Shown here in pieces: positions 14,701 to 25,345 of a stretch of 64,000 nucleotides of DNA. This DNA comes from Trileptium ribeirensis (Eukaryota; Nematoda; Enoplea; Enoplida; Thoracostomopsidae). Position numbers and translations under genes: made by a program. Location of the stretch: NCBI GenBank assembly GCA_030248225.1, contig JASANE010025039.1, positions 1 through 64,000 on the forward strand, given 5' to 3'. The notes beneath the pieces are model-generated. The model did no database searches, was not told where the DNA came from, and worked only from the letters and a program-made list of their open reading frames with translations. Each line of letters opens with the position of its first letter. Position 1 is the stretch's first letter.

Positions 14701-17700
14701 TGAAAGAGGTGCTATTGTAAGTAACTAAGGCAATCGGATATCCGAAATGAGCAAGTCTTCTTCTAGTAAGTCGATTGTAGCCCGCGAAGAAACTGACTAT
14801 AGAACATACACGGATATTTCGAATACGCGTCCACGAGGACCAACCTGTTGCTGCCTAAAAAGTTAACATCATGAACAACATGCACACGACTCCATGGCCT
14901 TTCGGGAAGCATACACGGGTGCACATGCATCTTCGGTGGATTATTTTGATGTTAGGCGCAATTATGGCATTGACGGCATAGAGAAACGACCTCAGAATCG
15001 GTTCCTGGCCAGTATACAGCGGTTCTGGCGAGTTACTTCATCCAATGCATCCCAAAATGTCCAAGATGTAGGATTTGAAGGGTTTGAAAACGCAATGCTT
15101 CGGGGATGACTAGGCGAGCGCCTTAAAATAAACAGCCGTTGACCACTGACAAGCAGTCCACTGCTTGAGATGCCCGCACACTCATATCATATGGTCGTCG
15201 TTGTTGCGGCCAACGTTCTCTTGTGAAGCGTTTGACAGTTGCGATCACTGGATCTTTTGCCGATGCTTTGAGTATAGCTGAAGAATCAACGGGGTTGAGC
15301 TGATGGTTGATTATTTTGATCATGCACACGGTATCGACATCAGCACAGTCTTACTCCGCGTCTAAGTGAGTATCAGGCCCCATCGGCAGACGACTGAGCG
15401 TATCTGCATTTCCATGATCAACGGTTTTCCGCTACTCGATACTGCAGTCGTATTGATTTAATGTCAGTGCTAACCGTGGTATTAGATTTGCTCCCAAGGC
15501 TGGTGTTCGTTTCGCGTGACCGAATAACGCAAGCAACGGTTTGTGATCGGTTACCAATACGAACTTTCGGCCATACCAGAACTGATGGAACTTGTGCCGC
15601 GCAAACGCTATTGCCAATGCTTCCTTCTCTTCTTGGCTGTTGTTTTGTTGCGTCTTTGGAAGGCGTTCGCTGTGCTGCCAAATTTGAAAGTGTTTTATAA
15701 ACCATCGGCAATTGGTTCGTCAAGAAGATTGCGCATACACTGAAAATACTTTTCCATAAAATTTAAAAGAAGTTTCTATGATTTTTGCATCACCAGAAAT
15801 TCTTCTAAAATTCAAAAAATATTCTTTGAAACTTCGAAGAATTATCTTTGAAAGTATATATGATCTTATTTAGAATTATCTCTGAAATTTCAAAAAATAG
15901 TTAACTGAATTTTCAAAGAATATTGTGGGGGTTGCATAACTCAAAGAAACTTCTTTTAAGTTTCATGGAAAGTATTTGGAGTGGAGATTTTTGTGACACA
16001 CAGACCGCGACGTTGGTTTTTTTCACCGCTTGTTACAAGTGATTAAGCATTATGACAACCATAGATGAACCACCGCTATCTCCGTTTCATCATCGCGATT
16101 ACGAATAGGTAGATTAATAAATATTTATTGGAGAGCTGAAACATGCGTTTCACCAGAATCGGAATCATGGTTACTCTCTGACTTATATGTACCCTCCGTG
16201 CACGTTTTTCAGTTTTTTGTCATGAAGATGTAAAGTTCGTTTTTCATGTTTTTGCAATATTTATAAATATTATTGTTTAGGTGCCGTTCTTGTTCACTGC
16301 CTTGCAGGTGTGAGTCGCAGTGTCACATTGGTAATTGCGTACATTATGACAACTACCGGGCTTGGATGGCGAGATGCCTACAACGCTGTTCGTGGCGCTC
16401 GACGTGTGGCTAATCCAAATATGGGTTTCAAAAAACAACTCCGCATTTTCGAAGCTCAGGTAAATTACACGTGTGGTATGCGATGTGAATATTTACATCA
16501 GCTTAGGAGCTAATTCAATGTGCGTTACTTCCCATGCATGATAAAATTCCGTCTGCGTTTTATTTAAAGTTTAAGGTTTTGTTCAAATCTTATCTTGTCT
16601 AAATGTCGTCTTGCATTAGCTCACCATCTATCAGTTATCTTCACTAAATTTTTCGCATCGCATTCTCTACCTTTTGACTGGTCACTCGCTAAGGTCATTC
16701 CAATATTCAAATCTGGCTCTAAACTCGATGCCTCAAATTATCGTCCTATCAGTCTTACATCCTCATCTTGCAAACTCATGGAATCTATTATCAAATCGAA
16801 TATTGTGTCTTTCTTCGACAGCCATAATCTTATCAGCAACAGTCAGTATGGCTTTCGCTTTGGACGATCCACAACTTTACAACTTATCGACTTTGTCCAT
16901 AAGCTAACGGAGTACATCGACAACGGCCCTTGCGTCGACGATGTCTTGTTAAACTTCAAAAAGCATTTGATCTCGTGCCAAATGAGCGGCTGCTGCCCAA
17001 ACTCGCTGCGCACGGCATTGCCGGTGATCTTCTAGCATGGTCTCGTGCCTTATCAAATAGGATCCAGTACGTCTCAGTCGGTCACTGCCGCTCATCGTTT
17101 GTCAATGTCCATAGCGGGGTCAATCAGGGCTCTGTTCTGGGATCTACATTCTTCAACTGTTTCATCAATGATCTTGATGACTCCATTATCTGCCTTATCT
17201 AGAAATTTGCCGACGATGCTTGAATCATCAATGACATGCGCCCCTCGTACGTCATACAGGACTGCTGTCTGCTGCAAAATGATCTTTCATCAGCTGGCGA
17301 CTGGGCTACCAACTTTCTGATGGCATTTGGTATCAACAAGTGCAAAGTCCTCCATTTTGGACACAACAACCCTCCGAGCCAGTACGAGTTATGCAACGAG
17401 CATCTCGATTCATCACCACGTGAGCGCTACCTCGGTTGTATTATATCGGATGACCTCAAGGCCTTTGCTCATTGCCAAAAAAATAGCCTCCGACTGCCAC
17501 AAAATCATCAGCCTTATTGTGCGAACGTTTGGCTATCTCGATAAGCAGCCATTTTTACTCATCTACCGCGCTCTCATTCGATCCAAACTTGAATATGGGT
17601 GTCAAGCATGGTCGCCGCATTATTTGTGGAACATTGATTTGCTGGAAATGGTGCAGCGTCGAGCGACACGGACTGTGATCGGAACACAGGGGATGTCTTA

Positions 17701-20700
17701 TGTGGACCGTCTGCGGTTTCTTCAACTCCAAACGCTGCAAACTCGTCGTCGTCGTGCCGATCTTATTCTCACATACCAACTTCTGCATGGATTTGTTGAC
17801 TACTGCTGGAGTAACATCTTTCAATTAACGGACATCGACCATCGTTAACTGCAGACTACATTCATTTGCCGTTCGTGTGGTTCGCCCCTGGAACAGCCTC
17901 CCCATAGAAGTAGTAACTACCCCGTCGCTAAGCTGTTTTAAGAGACGACTCCATGTCTCCGGCATGCTGGGGGAGCTATTATGTTGCTGTGTGCTGCCGT
18001 CCGTTCTCTGTTTTATAGTTCGAAAACACACTGTCAGTCTCCTGTCGTTGGAGACGAAAGTCTCGTCACGGACAGAAGAGTGGAAATGTCGAAGAGAACT
18101 GTTAACTGTATCGGTGGCGTTGGTACGTAAAAAAGCTCATCGGAACCGACATTTATAGTGGTTAAAAGCGCTTCATTTTCAGGTTTCGGGAGTATACCAG
18201 TTTTGCTGTAATTTGCATCAGGTTAATTATTAGTAGATTTAGCACAAGTCGCTAGAGCTATTACTGAATGAAAGTGACTGTTCTTGTAACTCATGCGGTT
18301 ATATATGGATCATAAGTTTTGAACGACATTTTCGCCGAAAAAAGGCGAGTATATGTCGGAAAACGCCATATATCAACAACATGTCGATGTATTTTAATGC
18401 GTCTTAGTTAAAAAGATGCTTTTCGATTTGGGCACAACACGCGATGGAAAATTTAAATAATGGGGAGCGAACGCCTACGCTGGCCGAATGGTGGTGGCCA
18501 CAAATTAGCACGAACGTGTTTAGCGCTAGCAGTAATTATATATATTAGCAGTATTATATGTATATATATCTACATTACTCAAATGCTAGAGGCGGTCCAG
18601 GCTGTGGTTACATATGACATGGGTTGAGCAGGGAATAACCGGAATTGCGGTTCCGGCGAAAATCGTGTTCCGGTTGCGGTTCCGGCAAAGGCAAAAACCA
18701 TACCGGAACCGGAATTCCGGTTTTAAAAGTTTGAAATTTTCCACGTTTTTTGCTCCATCTGTAATCCAAACATATGTAATATATATTATACAATGATCAA
18801 GCTCCAATGCAACCTAGCAAAAGAAAACATTAACTAAGCAATTTGCCGTTTGAAACGTAAGTAGGGGACATAATTTCAGTAGGAATTTTTCATAATAACC
18901 TGCAGGAGTTTGTTAACAAATCAAAGCCAGGTCGTTGCTTGTAGCAACTATTTTACACATCCAGAAGTCTGTGCGGTACGTTTCAATTAAACCGGTCCAA
19001 TTCGGTAACAGAGTATGGCTAACGCAGAAGTACTTAGGGTATGCTTGGCTAACATAAATTGCTTCAAGAACCCGCCAATGCGCTTGTAAACTTGGTAAAT
19101 CAGTCTAAATTGAAGTAAACTACGTTATCTGAAACGCAGCTAGAAACTGCTTTCTTGGCAAAGAACTGTATTTATTGAAACTGTGCGAGCAGCATCACAG
19201 TGTATCTCATTTATAGCATTCTGATTAGAAAGTTATCATCATTATCATCTAACTTACGGACACTGTTTGTCCAACGCTAGCCTAAACAGTGTACCTGATC
19301 AGAAAATTACCTTCTATCTATTATTTTCTCTAAGAATCATATAAACCAATATTTTCAAGCTTCCTACAGAAGAACATGTAACAAACGTATGTGTAATAAA
19401 GGAAGGCGACTGGAGACAGAGCGAAAGTGTGTATTCTACGCTCCAAGCTTTGTAAGCATATTCGATTTGACGCAGTATACGCAATGGTGTATAGTTGAAG
19501 GCATTTTTTGCTCTGGGTGTCCAAAAATCGACATATTTGATCGATAAATAAACATGATTAGCTTCCTCAGTCTCTTTAAAGTTTCAGAAAGGCAATAAGA
19601 CCATCGCAAAACATTAAGTTTAATGTAAAAGTTATTTTTAATGCATTTTAAATCCACTATACCTTCATTTCTTCCTTCACATGTTTTACTATATATAAAT
19701 TTCGAAGACCAAGTTCCGGATCCGGTTTAAATGGATGTTTCCGGTTCCTGCAAATTTCGGTTCCGGTTATTCCCTGGGGTTGAGGTAGTATACAAACAAG
19801 AGAGCTTGAGCGGCCCGAAATCAAATCAATGCGTTTAATGTATTAGTCAGATGGACAACTTAGAGTATTTTACAATATGGGCGTCTGCAACGTGACAATA
19901 AATGTTGTAAAGATCAACAGACACTAGACAGCTGGAAAGTGTAAAGTAGTAGCGGAAATAATTTAAATCGCATAAACGTTTCATGGCTTGGTTAGTTATA
20001 TTTGCAATTATATTGTATCGGAAAACACGAAATCAAGATTAATTTTGCTAATATTCTCTATACACATGTATTTTACGGTTCATGCCTTTCAAGTTTTACT
20101 CTGGGCGCAAAATGAGTAGAGTAGATTAGTGATACAAAATGACGACAGGCGGACTAAGTCAAAAATATAATTTGAGACGTTAGACAATATGCTTTTTGTA
20201 CAACTGTCTGTGAAAGGAACTGAGACATATATTGTAGAAAGAGGGTTACGTAACGTTACACATATATTTTTATTGCAGAATTTAGTTGATATTAACAGCT
20301 AATTTAATAGGGAAAACCTTCTTAATAGCTGTAAGACAAAAGCAGCACAAAATATTTTGAAAATTTTATATAACCAAAAAGTTTTCTCTCGTTTTGAAAA
20401 AATATTCCCGCCAGATTTTAGTAAGTACGGCTGAAGCAGAAGAACACATTAATAAACATACCAAAGTCAAAATTATTATAAGCATATACTTAAGATAAGC
20501 ACGTTGAATACGTTAGCTTGTTTGTAGAGTCCAATTTGACTATATTATACCTTTTCATATGGTTTCAATGGTTTTACTGTCGACGAACCTCATTACTAAA
20601 TTATAGTTAATTTTCATTTTTTGTTTTGTTTTTTATTGCTTGCAGAGCATCTAGAGTGGCGTTTTGTAGGGTTTTCGATACGCCGAATACGATAGTTTAG

Positions 20701-22431
20701 TTATCCAGAGTTAAGCACGAATATTACATACCTTTTGAAATGGTTTCAATGGGTTTAGGGTCAATGAACCCTTTTGAAAGAAAATAGTCTGTCTTCATTA
20801 TATTGGTCATGTATTTCGTAAAGGGTATGAAGAATGTTCTATGCATATGTTTTTTCGGTCCGCTGGATACGATGGTTTGGTCATCTAGAGACTAGTACAA
20901 ATACTTCGTGGGTTCACTGTTGCCGTCGACGAGGTTTTAGTAAGTTCAATGGGTTCACGAATACAGAGGTTTTAGTGTAGCACATATACATCAATTATAA
21001 AGCCTGTTATAAGATGAATTCACAAAATTACTTAAGGAAACCATGGTCGCCCCGTTACACCCTCGCATGCGAGTTACTAGCTGTAGAGCGAAGCTATGTG
21101 GACCAGTACTTGGCCAATTGGGACAAGGCAAATCTAACAACCCTAATTAACATTTGGTTAAAACTCGGTGAAATTATTATACTGAAAGCTACTGAGAGTA
21201 ACGCTGAAAGTTAATGGCCTGTTTTGGAGTGAGCACCATTCACAGTCTGTTCCATTGCAGCGAAAAGAGTTTATGCAATATATAAATTTATGTTTGTGGA
21301 TAGTAGTTTTGTTAGTGTCTTCATCTCCATACATACACAATATATTTCGTGGAATACATCATTGATGACAAAGATTTCTGATTTCTGCATTATTTAAATT
21401 ATCGCAGCAACACTAGGAAATTTTGCTTGAAACTCACGGAGAGGCGTATGCTGAAATTAAATTTGCTGTTATGGTCAAATATTTTAAGGGGCACCAATGT
21501 AGATGTGTGTTGTATTTCAGTATCATTGCCAACTAGCTACGTCCTGTAGGCAGCATTGACTGTTAAAATTTTGTAAATACACTGAAAGTCCGTCAATATC
21601 AGACGTTACGTAAAGCGTTCGCCTAAGTTTCTTAGCACGTATTTGCGGAGATGCAACTGACTGGCAAGCACAGGCTACCATTCTAAAAGCTGCGATCTCC
21701 ACTGCCCCTATCATATAAATTGAAACAGTTTCTGCACCATTTCGTTACATCCAATCACTGACAAGCAAGCTATAGCTATTTTTCACTACTAGGTTTTAAC
21801 AAAATTTTGTAATCAACACTGAGTAAACATTTGGTTGCGGACTAAAAAAATCTCTGGGTTGGAATTGGATCTGTGAATCAGGTGCACCATACAGTGGTAG
21901 GTCGGCGATAGGGATCGCATGTATTCCTCTTATTACGTAAACTACGGTTACGCTAATTCCAGGGTCTGTCTTCTTGTGTATCAATTTATGTATATTGATA
22001 TTAGATGTCAAGTATTCGGTATGGCCTCTAAAGTTATAAACGCCGTGAAATATACCACGTTGTTAATTGCGGAAATAGGCACATTTCGCTTTATTGCAAG
22101 TGATTTTAGTGCTTTTAATAATTATTATAGAACCAGGAAGCTGAACAATTTAGGTTTCGAGCAAAGTTTCCGGTATGCGATGATCCTTACGACGACATGG
22201 CCGAAGTGAAAAGATGTCTCCATGCATACGAGAGGTTTCTTTATTTTGGGGATAAAATCGGAGACGAGGAAGAAGACTGTCTTGTTGAGCGTCTAGCTAC
22301 TTTCACTACAGGAACTACTTCACGGACAGCTACAACCACTTCTCTCAACGATGATCAGCCGACGTTAATAGTCAGAAATGGCTCCCTTACGAATAGCGCT
22401 CTGACAACGACGAAAAATGACACAAAGAAAG
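5649..22431 (+). CDS. DUSP22: DUSP22/DUSP15-type dual-specificity protein phosphatase (4 exons seen, 3' end not found)
   Basis: Exons: 5649-5738, 9799-9952, 16281-16459 and 22131-22431. Introns are 4060, 6328 and 5671 bp, all GT-AG, and phases join cleanly (0, 1, 0), giving 241 codons plus one base. The family removes phosphate from Tyr and Ser/Thr of signalling proteins, with roles in JNK and receptor signalling (family knowledge). The protein starts MGGGMSRVLPGLYLG, like the N-myristoylated MGNGM start of DUSP22. The catalytic P-loop HCLAGVSRS (16295-16321) has the CX5R Cys and Arg, and the general-acid region lies in exon 2. Past the catalytic core, exon 4 adds a Cys-containing segment and a Thr-rich tail longer than the roughly 184-residue human DUSP22. 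The frame is still open at the exon 4 donor, so at least one exon is missing. The + strand CR1 fragment and the MITEs are intronic. Confidence 0.92.
5739..9798 (+). other. Phosphatase intron 1
   Basis: 4060-bp intron, AT-rich, no coding exon recognised. It contains a left-truncated copy of the GGCCTGTCCACAG MITE family (about 7100-7370). The rest is unique-looking sequence with scattered short frames. Confidence 0.75.
7100..7370 (+). mobile_element. MITE, GGCCTGTCCACAG family, left-truncated copy
   Basis: Ends at TTGTGGACAGGCCA (7357-7370), matching the right terminus of the copy at 11153-11543. The interior is also collinear with that copy: a CCCATTTCCAAATTACCCATG stretch near 7105, a poly-T/ATGTTTTTTCAATATTAATTGCCAC block near 7240, and a CAACATGCCCCCAATTCG stretch near 7331. 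The left inverted terminus is missing or decayed. No coding capacity. Confidence 0.75.
9799..9952 (+). CDS. DUSP22: Phosphatase exon 2
   Basis: Acceptor TTCTTGTAG at 9790-9798. The exon reads VTHIVSVHDNAKEL and continues through YYCIIASDTEGQDLSAHF to the donor CAAG|GTACAT, phase 1. It covers the family's strand-helix core and the Asp-containing general-acid loop (ASDTEGQ in the place of AADSPSQ in DUSP22). Confidence 0.92.
11153..11543 (+). mobile_element. MITE with 14-bp TIR TGGCCTGTCCACAG
   Basis: A perfect 14-bp inverted terminal repeat: TGGCCTGTCCACAG at 11153-11166 and its reverse complement at 11530-11543. The 391-bp body is non-coding, begins with a GC-rich block that repeats CCCATGTTCGTGAG/CCCCATGTTCGTGAG, and is AT-rich in the middle. 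Related copies sit at 7100-7370 and 55551-55867 (opposite orientation), with fragments near 36372, 46660 and 48736. No convincing target duplication was found, so the superfamily is not assigned. Confidence 0.85.
11866..12340 (+). repeat. Dispersed 200-250-bp repeat unit, two tandem copies
   Basis: Two diverged units share, in order, GCTTTCAGG.TATATAG, TTCGGTACGCT, a GGTTTGGTTAT or GCTTGGTTATGTAG segment, and ATCTCAATGG.TTTAAG.GTTTAGGGTCG. The same order recurs at 20530-21000, 23080-23315, 24904-25230 and 56390-56570. No coding capacity is evident. Confidence 0.65.
12396..13640 (-). pseudogene. Decayed non-LTR retrotransposon (RT and C-terminal zinc-knuckle fragment)
   Basis: On the - strand, 13604-13320 encodes an RT piece with a 'GVPQ' motif and YADG in place of the catalytic YADD. 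After a stretch broken by stops and frameshifts, 12590-12396 encodes a cysteine/histidine segment (CPDCDQAPHDVLHLFACP) like the C-terminal CCHC of RNase H-bearing non-LTR elements. It appears to be an older, more damaged relative of the fragment at 46825-48776. Not functional. Confidence 0.7.
14280..15735 (-). pseudogene. Decayed Ty3/gypsy pol fragment (RNase H to integrase)
   Basis: The - strand at 15617-15432 encodes ARHKFHQFWYGRKFVLVTDH, typical of Ty3/gypsy RNase H, followed by KPLLALFG. Further downstream, 15329-15123 encodes the linker between RNase H and integrase (INHQLNPVD, KDPVIATVKRFTRERWP). Beyond it, broken frames match an integrase zinc-binding region and core (about 15110-14560), and 14502-14311 gives a tail. 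Multiple stops and frameshifts. No LTRs were recognised. Confidence 0.75.
16281..16459 (+). CDS. DUSP22: Phosphatase exon 3 (catalytic P-loop)
   Basis: Acceptor TATTGTTTAG at 16271-16280. The exon begins with two bases completing a Gly codon, then AVLVHCLAGVSRSVTLVIA, and runs through LGWRDAYNAVRGARRVANPN to FEAQ before CAG|GTAAAT. It holds the catalytic Cys and Arg of the CX5R loop, the Ser-Arg-Ser that follows, and the ANPN motif conserved in DUSP22/15. Confidence 0.95.
16595..17990 (+). pseudogene. 5'-truncated CR1-like reverse transcriptase fragment
   Basis: The + strand encodes successive RT blocks of the CR1 clade: ASNYRPISLTSSSCKLMESI (from about 16730), QYGFRFGRSTTLQLIDFVHK (from about 16845), a block with KAFDLVPNERLLPKLAAHGI, GVNQGSVLG, KFADD for the catalytic box (17203-17217), then LEYGCQAWSP, QRRATRTVIG and RPWNSLPIEVV near the C-terminus. 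The frame shifts near 16950 and 17480, and in-frame stops occur at 17200 and next to the FADD box (17221). Endonuclease and 5' parts are missing. It is a dead copy in the same orientation as the host gene. Confidence 0.88.
18629..19776. mobile_element. hAT-type non-autonomous DNA transposon, complete copy with 8-bp TSD
   Basis: Termini are CAGGGAATAACCGGAA... and its inverse ...TTCCGGTTATTCCCTG. The 8-bp sequence GGGTTGAG lies directly before the left end (18621-18628) and directly after the right end (19777-19784), a perfect target duplication. CAGGG termini with 8-bp duplications are hallmarks of the hAT superfamily. Both subterminal regions are rich in CCGGAACC repeats. The 1148-bp interior has no transposase, although a short - strand peptide around GHPEQKMPSTIHHCVYCVKS recurs in the copy at 43432-44554. 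Confidence 0.92.
20530..21000 (+). repeat. Dispersed 200-250-bp repeat unit, about two tandem copies
   Basis: Shares with 11866-12340 the ordered blocks TTTTCGATACGCCGAATACGAT, a GTTTAGTTATC or GTTTGGTCATC segment, and a GGTTTCAATGGGTTTAGGGTC or TTTCAATGGTTTTACTGTCGACGAAC segment. The end at 21040-21085 carries CACCCTCGCATGCGAGTTACTAG, which also closes the array at 25320-25345. Confidence 0.6.
22131..22431 (+). CDS. DUSP22: Phosphatase exon 4 (C-terminal region, frame open at donor)
   Basis: Acceptor ATTATTATAG at 22121-22130, phase 0. It reads NQEAEQFRFRAKFP, then a short acidic linker, AEVKRCLHAYERFLYFGDK, an EEED cluster, and a Thr/Ser-rich tail ending ...KNDTKK at AAAG|GTAGGT. The QEAE...FP start matches the helix after the catalytic core in DUSP22-like proteins. 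The tail has no recognised domain. Alternatively the gene could end by reading into the intron, but the donor is strong. Confidence 0.82.
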
Positions 22432-23315
22432 GTAGGTCTATCAGATTATGCTCGCATTTCTTATACATCACATTTTGTTTTTTAAAAATTAATAAAATCC
22501 TGTCTATTTGTACTCGTTTTATAAGTGACGTCAATTTATCTGTCATCTTTTTATATTCATGTTTGTAAATTTTCTCAAAACTCCCTTAGGCAATAAAGTT
22601 ATAGGCGTCGTTTTAAAGAAGGAGAGGCTTCTCAGTTTCGTTTTACTTCGATTTTGAGGAATCTTGTATGAGAACACCAGTCTGGTCTTGTAGATTAGTT
22701 TAAATTTCAACCAGATGATTTGCTATAGTCTATTTACTCTTTCAACTTAGTTTAATGGCTGTGCTTTTGGCAGTACAGTGCACTGTTACGTGTCCAAACG
22801 CTACAGCTACGGGTTAGTAGATTCCACATAGCTTATGTTTAGTACTCGCTACAAATGAATGTCACCTTTCGAACGAACGAACATCGAACAGAAATCGAAC
22901 AAGCTTCTCAAACAAATTTTAAAAAGCACGTCAAAATTTCTACCAAATCTCGAACACATTTCGGAAAAAATATTTGAACTTATTCAAAGCGTCGCATCGA
23001 AAAATGGAACAAAATCGGCTCGCTGCGATCTACAACCTTGCTGACCACAACTTAGCGTGGGAACACTTCCTGGGCGACTGTGGACTTGAATATGGTTCGT
23101 CGACCCTTTGTCAGAAATAGCTATTTTTCAAATTTCGCCGTGTTATTGCTTGTTTTACCTTACAATGAGTGCCAAATCTTAGGATATCAAGCACGCTCGA
23201 TGCGATGGTGTTGCTATCTACAGTCCAAATTGATACCTTCAACATATTTTATCTTGCAGGTTTCAAGGTTTTTCCGGCCGACGAACCCGATTTCCAAAAA
23301 TGTGCGTTTTCATTT
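22432..23315. other. No gene seen; repeat-unit remnant at the right
   Basis: No supported exon of the phosphatase was found here. About 22850-23040 has repeated TTCGAAC/AACGAAC-type motifs resembling 11640-11790. From 23080 to the insertion point at 23315 lies a partial copy of the dispersed repeat unit (GACGAACCCGATTTCCAAAA). Confidence 0.5.
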
Positions 23316-24899
23316 GGGTCATTTCACGCTACGATGACCTTTTGCCCCAGAAAAAATGACTAATAACTTTTTTGGCTCCGATTATCTTCATTTTTACACC
23401 CTATGACCAAAAAACGGCAAGGATCCCTAATTTGAGGTCGTTATAGTAAATTTTTAACCGTTTTTATGCTATGGCTTCCCAAGTACCACCCCCTGCTGCT
23501 CAACAAGGTACCATAAAATGACATCTGGCATGTTCCAGGTTGCATCTAGCCTCGATTTTGTGACCGTATCTCGTGCAGCCCGTCAGCATGGTCAAAATGA
23601 TGTTATGCGGAACTCCGTATGTCAAAAATTAAGCTTTTTATGCCTATTCTTGGGTCAAATTCAACACTTTTAAAACACGGGGGTGCCAATATATACCGGT
23701 TGTTAAATGGGAACGAAGCGGCCATAAACGGTAGCTATTTATATCGATAGTTTAGCCGGGAGGAAGTGTTATGCAAAAAAAATTCACAACATACCCTTTG
23801 CCAGATATGTTAGAATTCCGGAAGTAGCTGGTGGTCGGGGGGTGGGGTAAAAATGTGAGATGGCCAAATCGACCGTGTTTAGCCAGCATAGTAACTGGAA
23901 AACGGTATGTAAGATATTCTATACCACAATTTCCACTATGAGGGGTACAAAATGGCAGCCCATATCAACTGCCAGTGTACATGCCTGAGACCATGGTCGG
24001 GGGGGGGTAAATTTAGAATTTTTTAATAATTTTGCGACATATGTCGTCGAAATGTATTGCCGCAATGTATTATGAACCAAAAGCGTGAAATTTCCTCGAA
24101 ATAACATCATATGTTCGATTTTTCCACATTTTGGTGGTGGTCGGGTATGGGTAAAAGTGTGGTCGGGTTGTGGGTAAAAGCCTGAGATCAACAGGTCGGG
24201 CGCGAGATAGAGCTCAGATCGTTTCACCATTCGCTTCGTGATTGGAAAGAACCATAACAGACAAATTAATTGACTTCTACTGACTCCACCATACCCCTAA
24301 CTATCAACGGTCGGGGGGGGTAATCAAATGTGCTAAAATCGACCTTTTGACCCTAGCGCTGGGGTAAGTAACAGCAAGCACCTGGGTTAATATTTTTTTT
24401 CAAAAGGCACCCAGGGGACAGGTATGATATATGAACGTTTATGTACCATGCATAAGTAACGAGCAATGACCAAAAAAAGAATTGGTCGGGGGGGGGGGCG
24501 GGTAAAACTGGGGTTCATGCCATATCTACAGCTGTCACTCTCCATGATTGGAGTAGATTTGAAAATCGTGCAATTAAAAATGTTGTGTAGACCTGACTAA
24601 TCCTGCATAGAAAAGAATTTGGGCCATAACTTTGAACACGAAGCCACGACACTACCCGAAAAAAAGAGGTCGTAAAATTAGTCATTACGATTTTTGTCAA
24701 TTTGGTACTTATGTGGATGTCCAGCCTCTTACGGCGTGCGTGAAGCCGAAAATTTTTTTTGTTTGAACTAGCTAAGTAATGAGGCTTCCTAGCGTAAATA
24801 ACATTTTTACCAGTTCCCTGCACGTTTATGTGCTACTGGCCAAAATATCCAGTTTTACCCCCCCCCCGACCAAAAGGTCATCCTAGCGTGAAATGACCC
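23316..24899. mobile_element. Non-autonomous DNA transposon with about 30-bp TIRs and internal G-runs
   Basis: Left end GGGTCATTTCACGCTACGAT and the inverted right end GGGTCATTTCACGCTAGGAT continue as GACCTTTTG, matching at all but one of the first 29 positions. The tetranucleotide ATTT flanks both sides (23312-23315 and 24900-24903). The left flank (ACGAACCCGATTTCCAAAA) belongs to the dispersed repeat unit, whose uninterrupted form is seen at 56431-56480, so the insertion is visible against an empty-site-like copy. The interior has repeated blocks of the form GGTCGGGGGG..GGGTAAAA near 23833, 23996, 24135-24170, 24309 and 24484, with one inverted copy at the right end (24857-24871). No transposase. 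Superfamily not assigned. Confidence 0.82.
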
Positions 24900-24903
24900 A
24901 TTT

Positions 24904-25345
24904 GTCTGATTATGTATTGCGTGCAGGGTATAATGGATGGTCTATATATAGGTATTTGTCAAGGCTGATTACAATGGTTTGGTTATGTAGTGTCCACGGT
25001 TATGCATATTTCATGGGTTTTCAATGGGTTTAGGGTCAGTGAGCCCGATTACTAGAATTTTATCTGCGTAGTGTTGTTTTTGTTACGTATTGCGCACAAA
25101 TCACCAAGAATTGTCGATATAGGGTTACCGATAGGCTGAATACAATGATTTGGTTATCTAGGTTTTCAGTTGTTTTCCTGGGTTTAGGGTCCACGAGGCC
25201 TTATTGTTTTTATTGGGTTCAGGTTTCTGGAGGTTTTAGGATGTTACATTCATCAAACATAGCCTGTTACAAGTAATCGAACAAAATAACTTAAAAATGA
25301 ATCCGCGTTCGCTCCGTTTCACCCTCGCTTGCGAGTTACTAGTAT
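24904..25345 (+). repeat. Dispersed 200-250-bp repeat unit, interrupted copy
   Basis: Continues the unit broken by the 23316-24899 element. Blocks include GATTATGTATTGCGTGCAGG, ACAATGGTTTGGTTATGTAG and TTTCAATGGGTTTAGGGTCA, followed by a second copy with GATAGGCTGAATACAATGAT. It closes with CACCCTCGCTTGCGAGTTACTAG. Confidence 0.6.

Larger units (their letters stand above)
9953..16280 (+). other. Phosphatase intron 2
   Basis: 6328-bp intron. It contains the full GGCCTGTCCACAG MITE (11153-11543), two units of the dispersed 200-250-bp repeat (11866-12340), a decayed non-LTR fragment (12396-13640, - strand) and a decayed Ty3/gypsy fragment (14280-15735, - strand). A GC-rich hairpin, CCGGGGAG (10414-10421) with CTCCCCGG (10441-10448), is flanked by GGG/CCC. 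The stretch 10000-11150 otherwise holds only short frames with no recognised product. Confidence 0.75.
16460..22130 (+). other. Phosphatase intron 3
   Basis: 5671-bp intron holding a CR1-like fragment (16595-17990), a complete hAT-type MITE (18629-19776) and units of the dispersed repeat (20530-21000). The stretches 18000-18620, 19790-20520 and 21080-22130 are AT-rich with no recognised feature. Confidence 0.75.

Noticed and set aside
22859..23044. 61-codon + strand frame as the missing last phosphatase exon
   Set aside because: It overlaps a repeat-like TTCGAAC-rich tract, has no suitable acceptor in phase 1 that I can see, and no family similarity.
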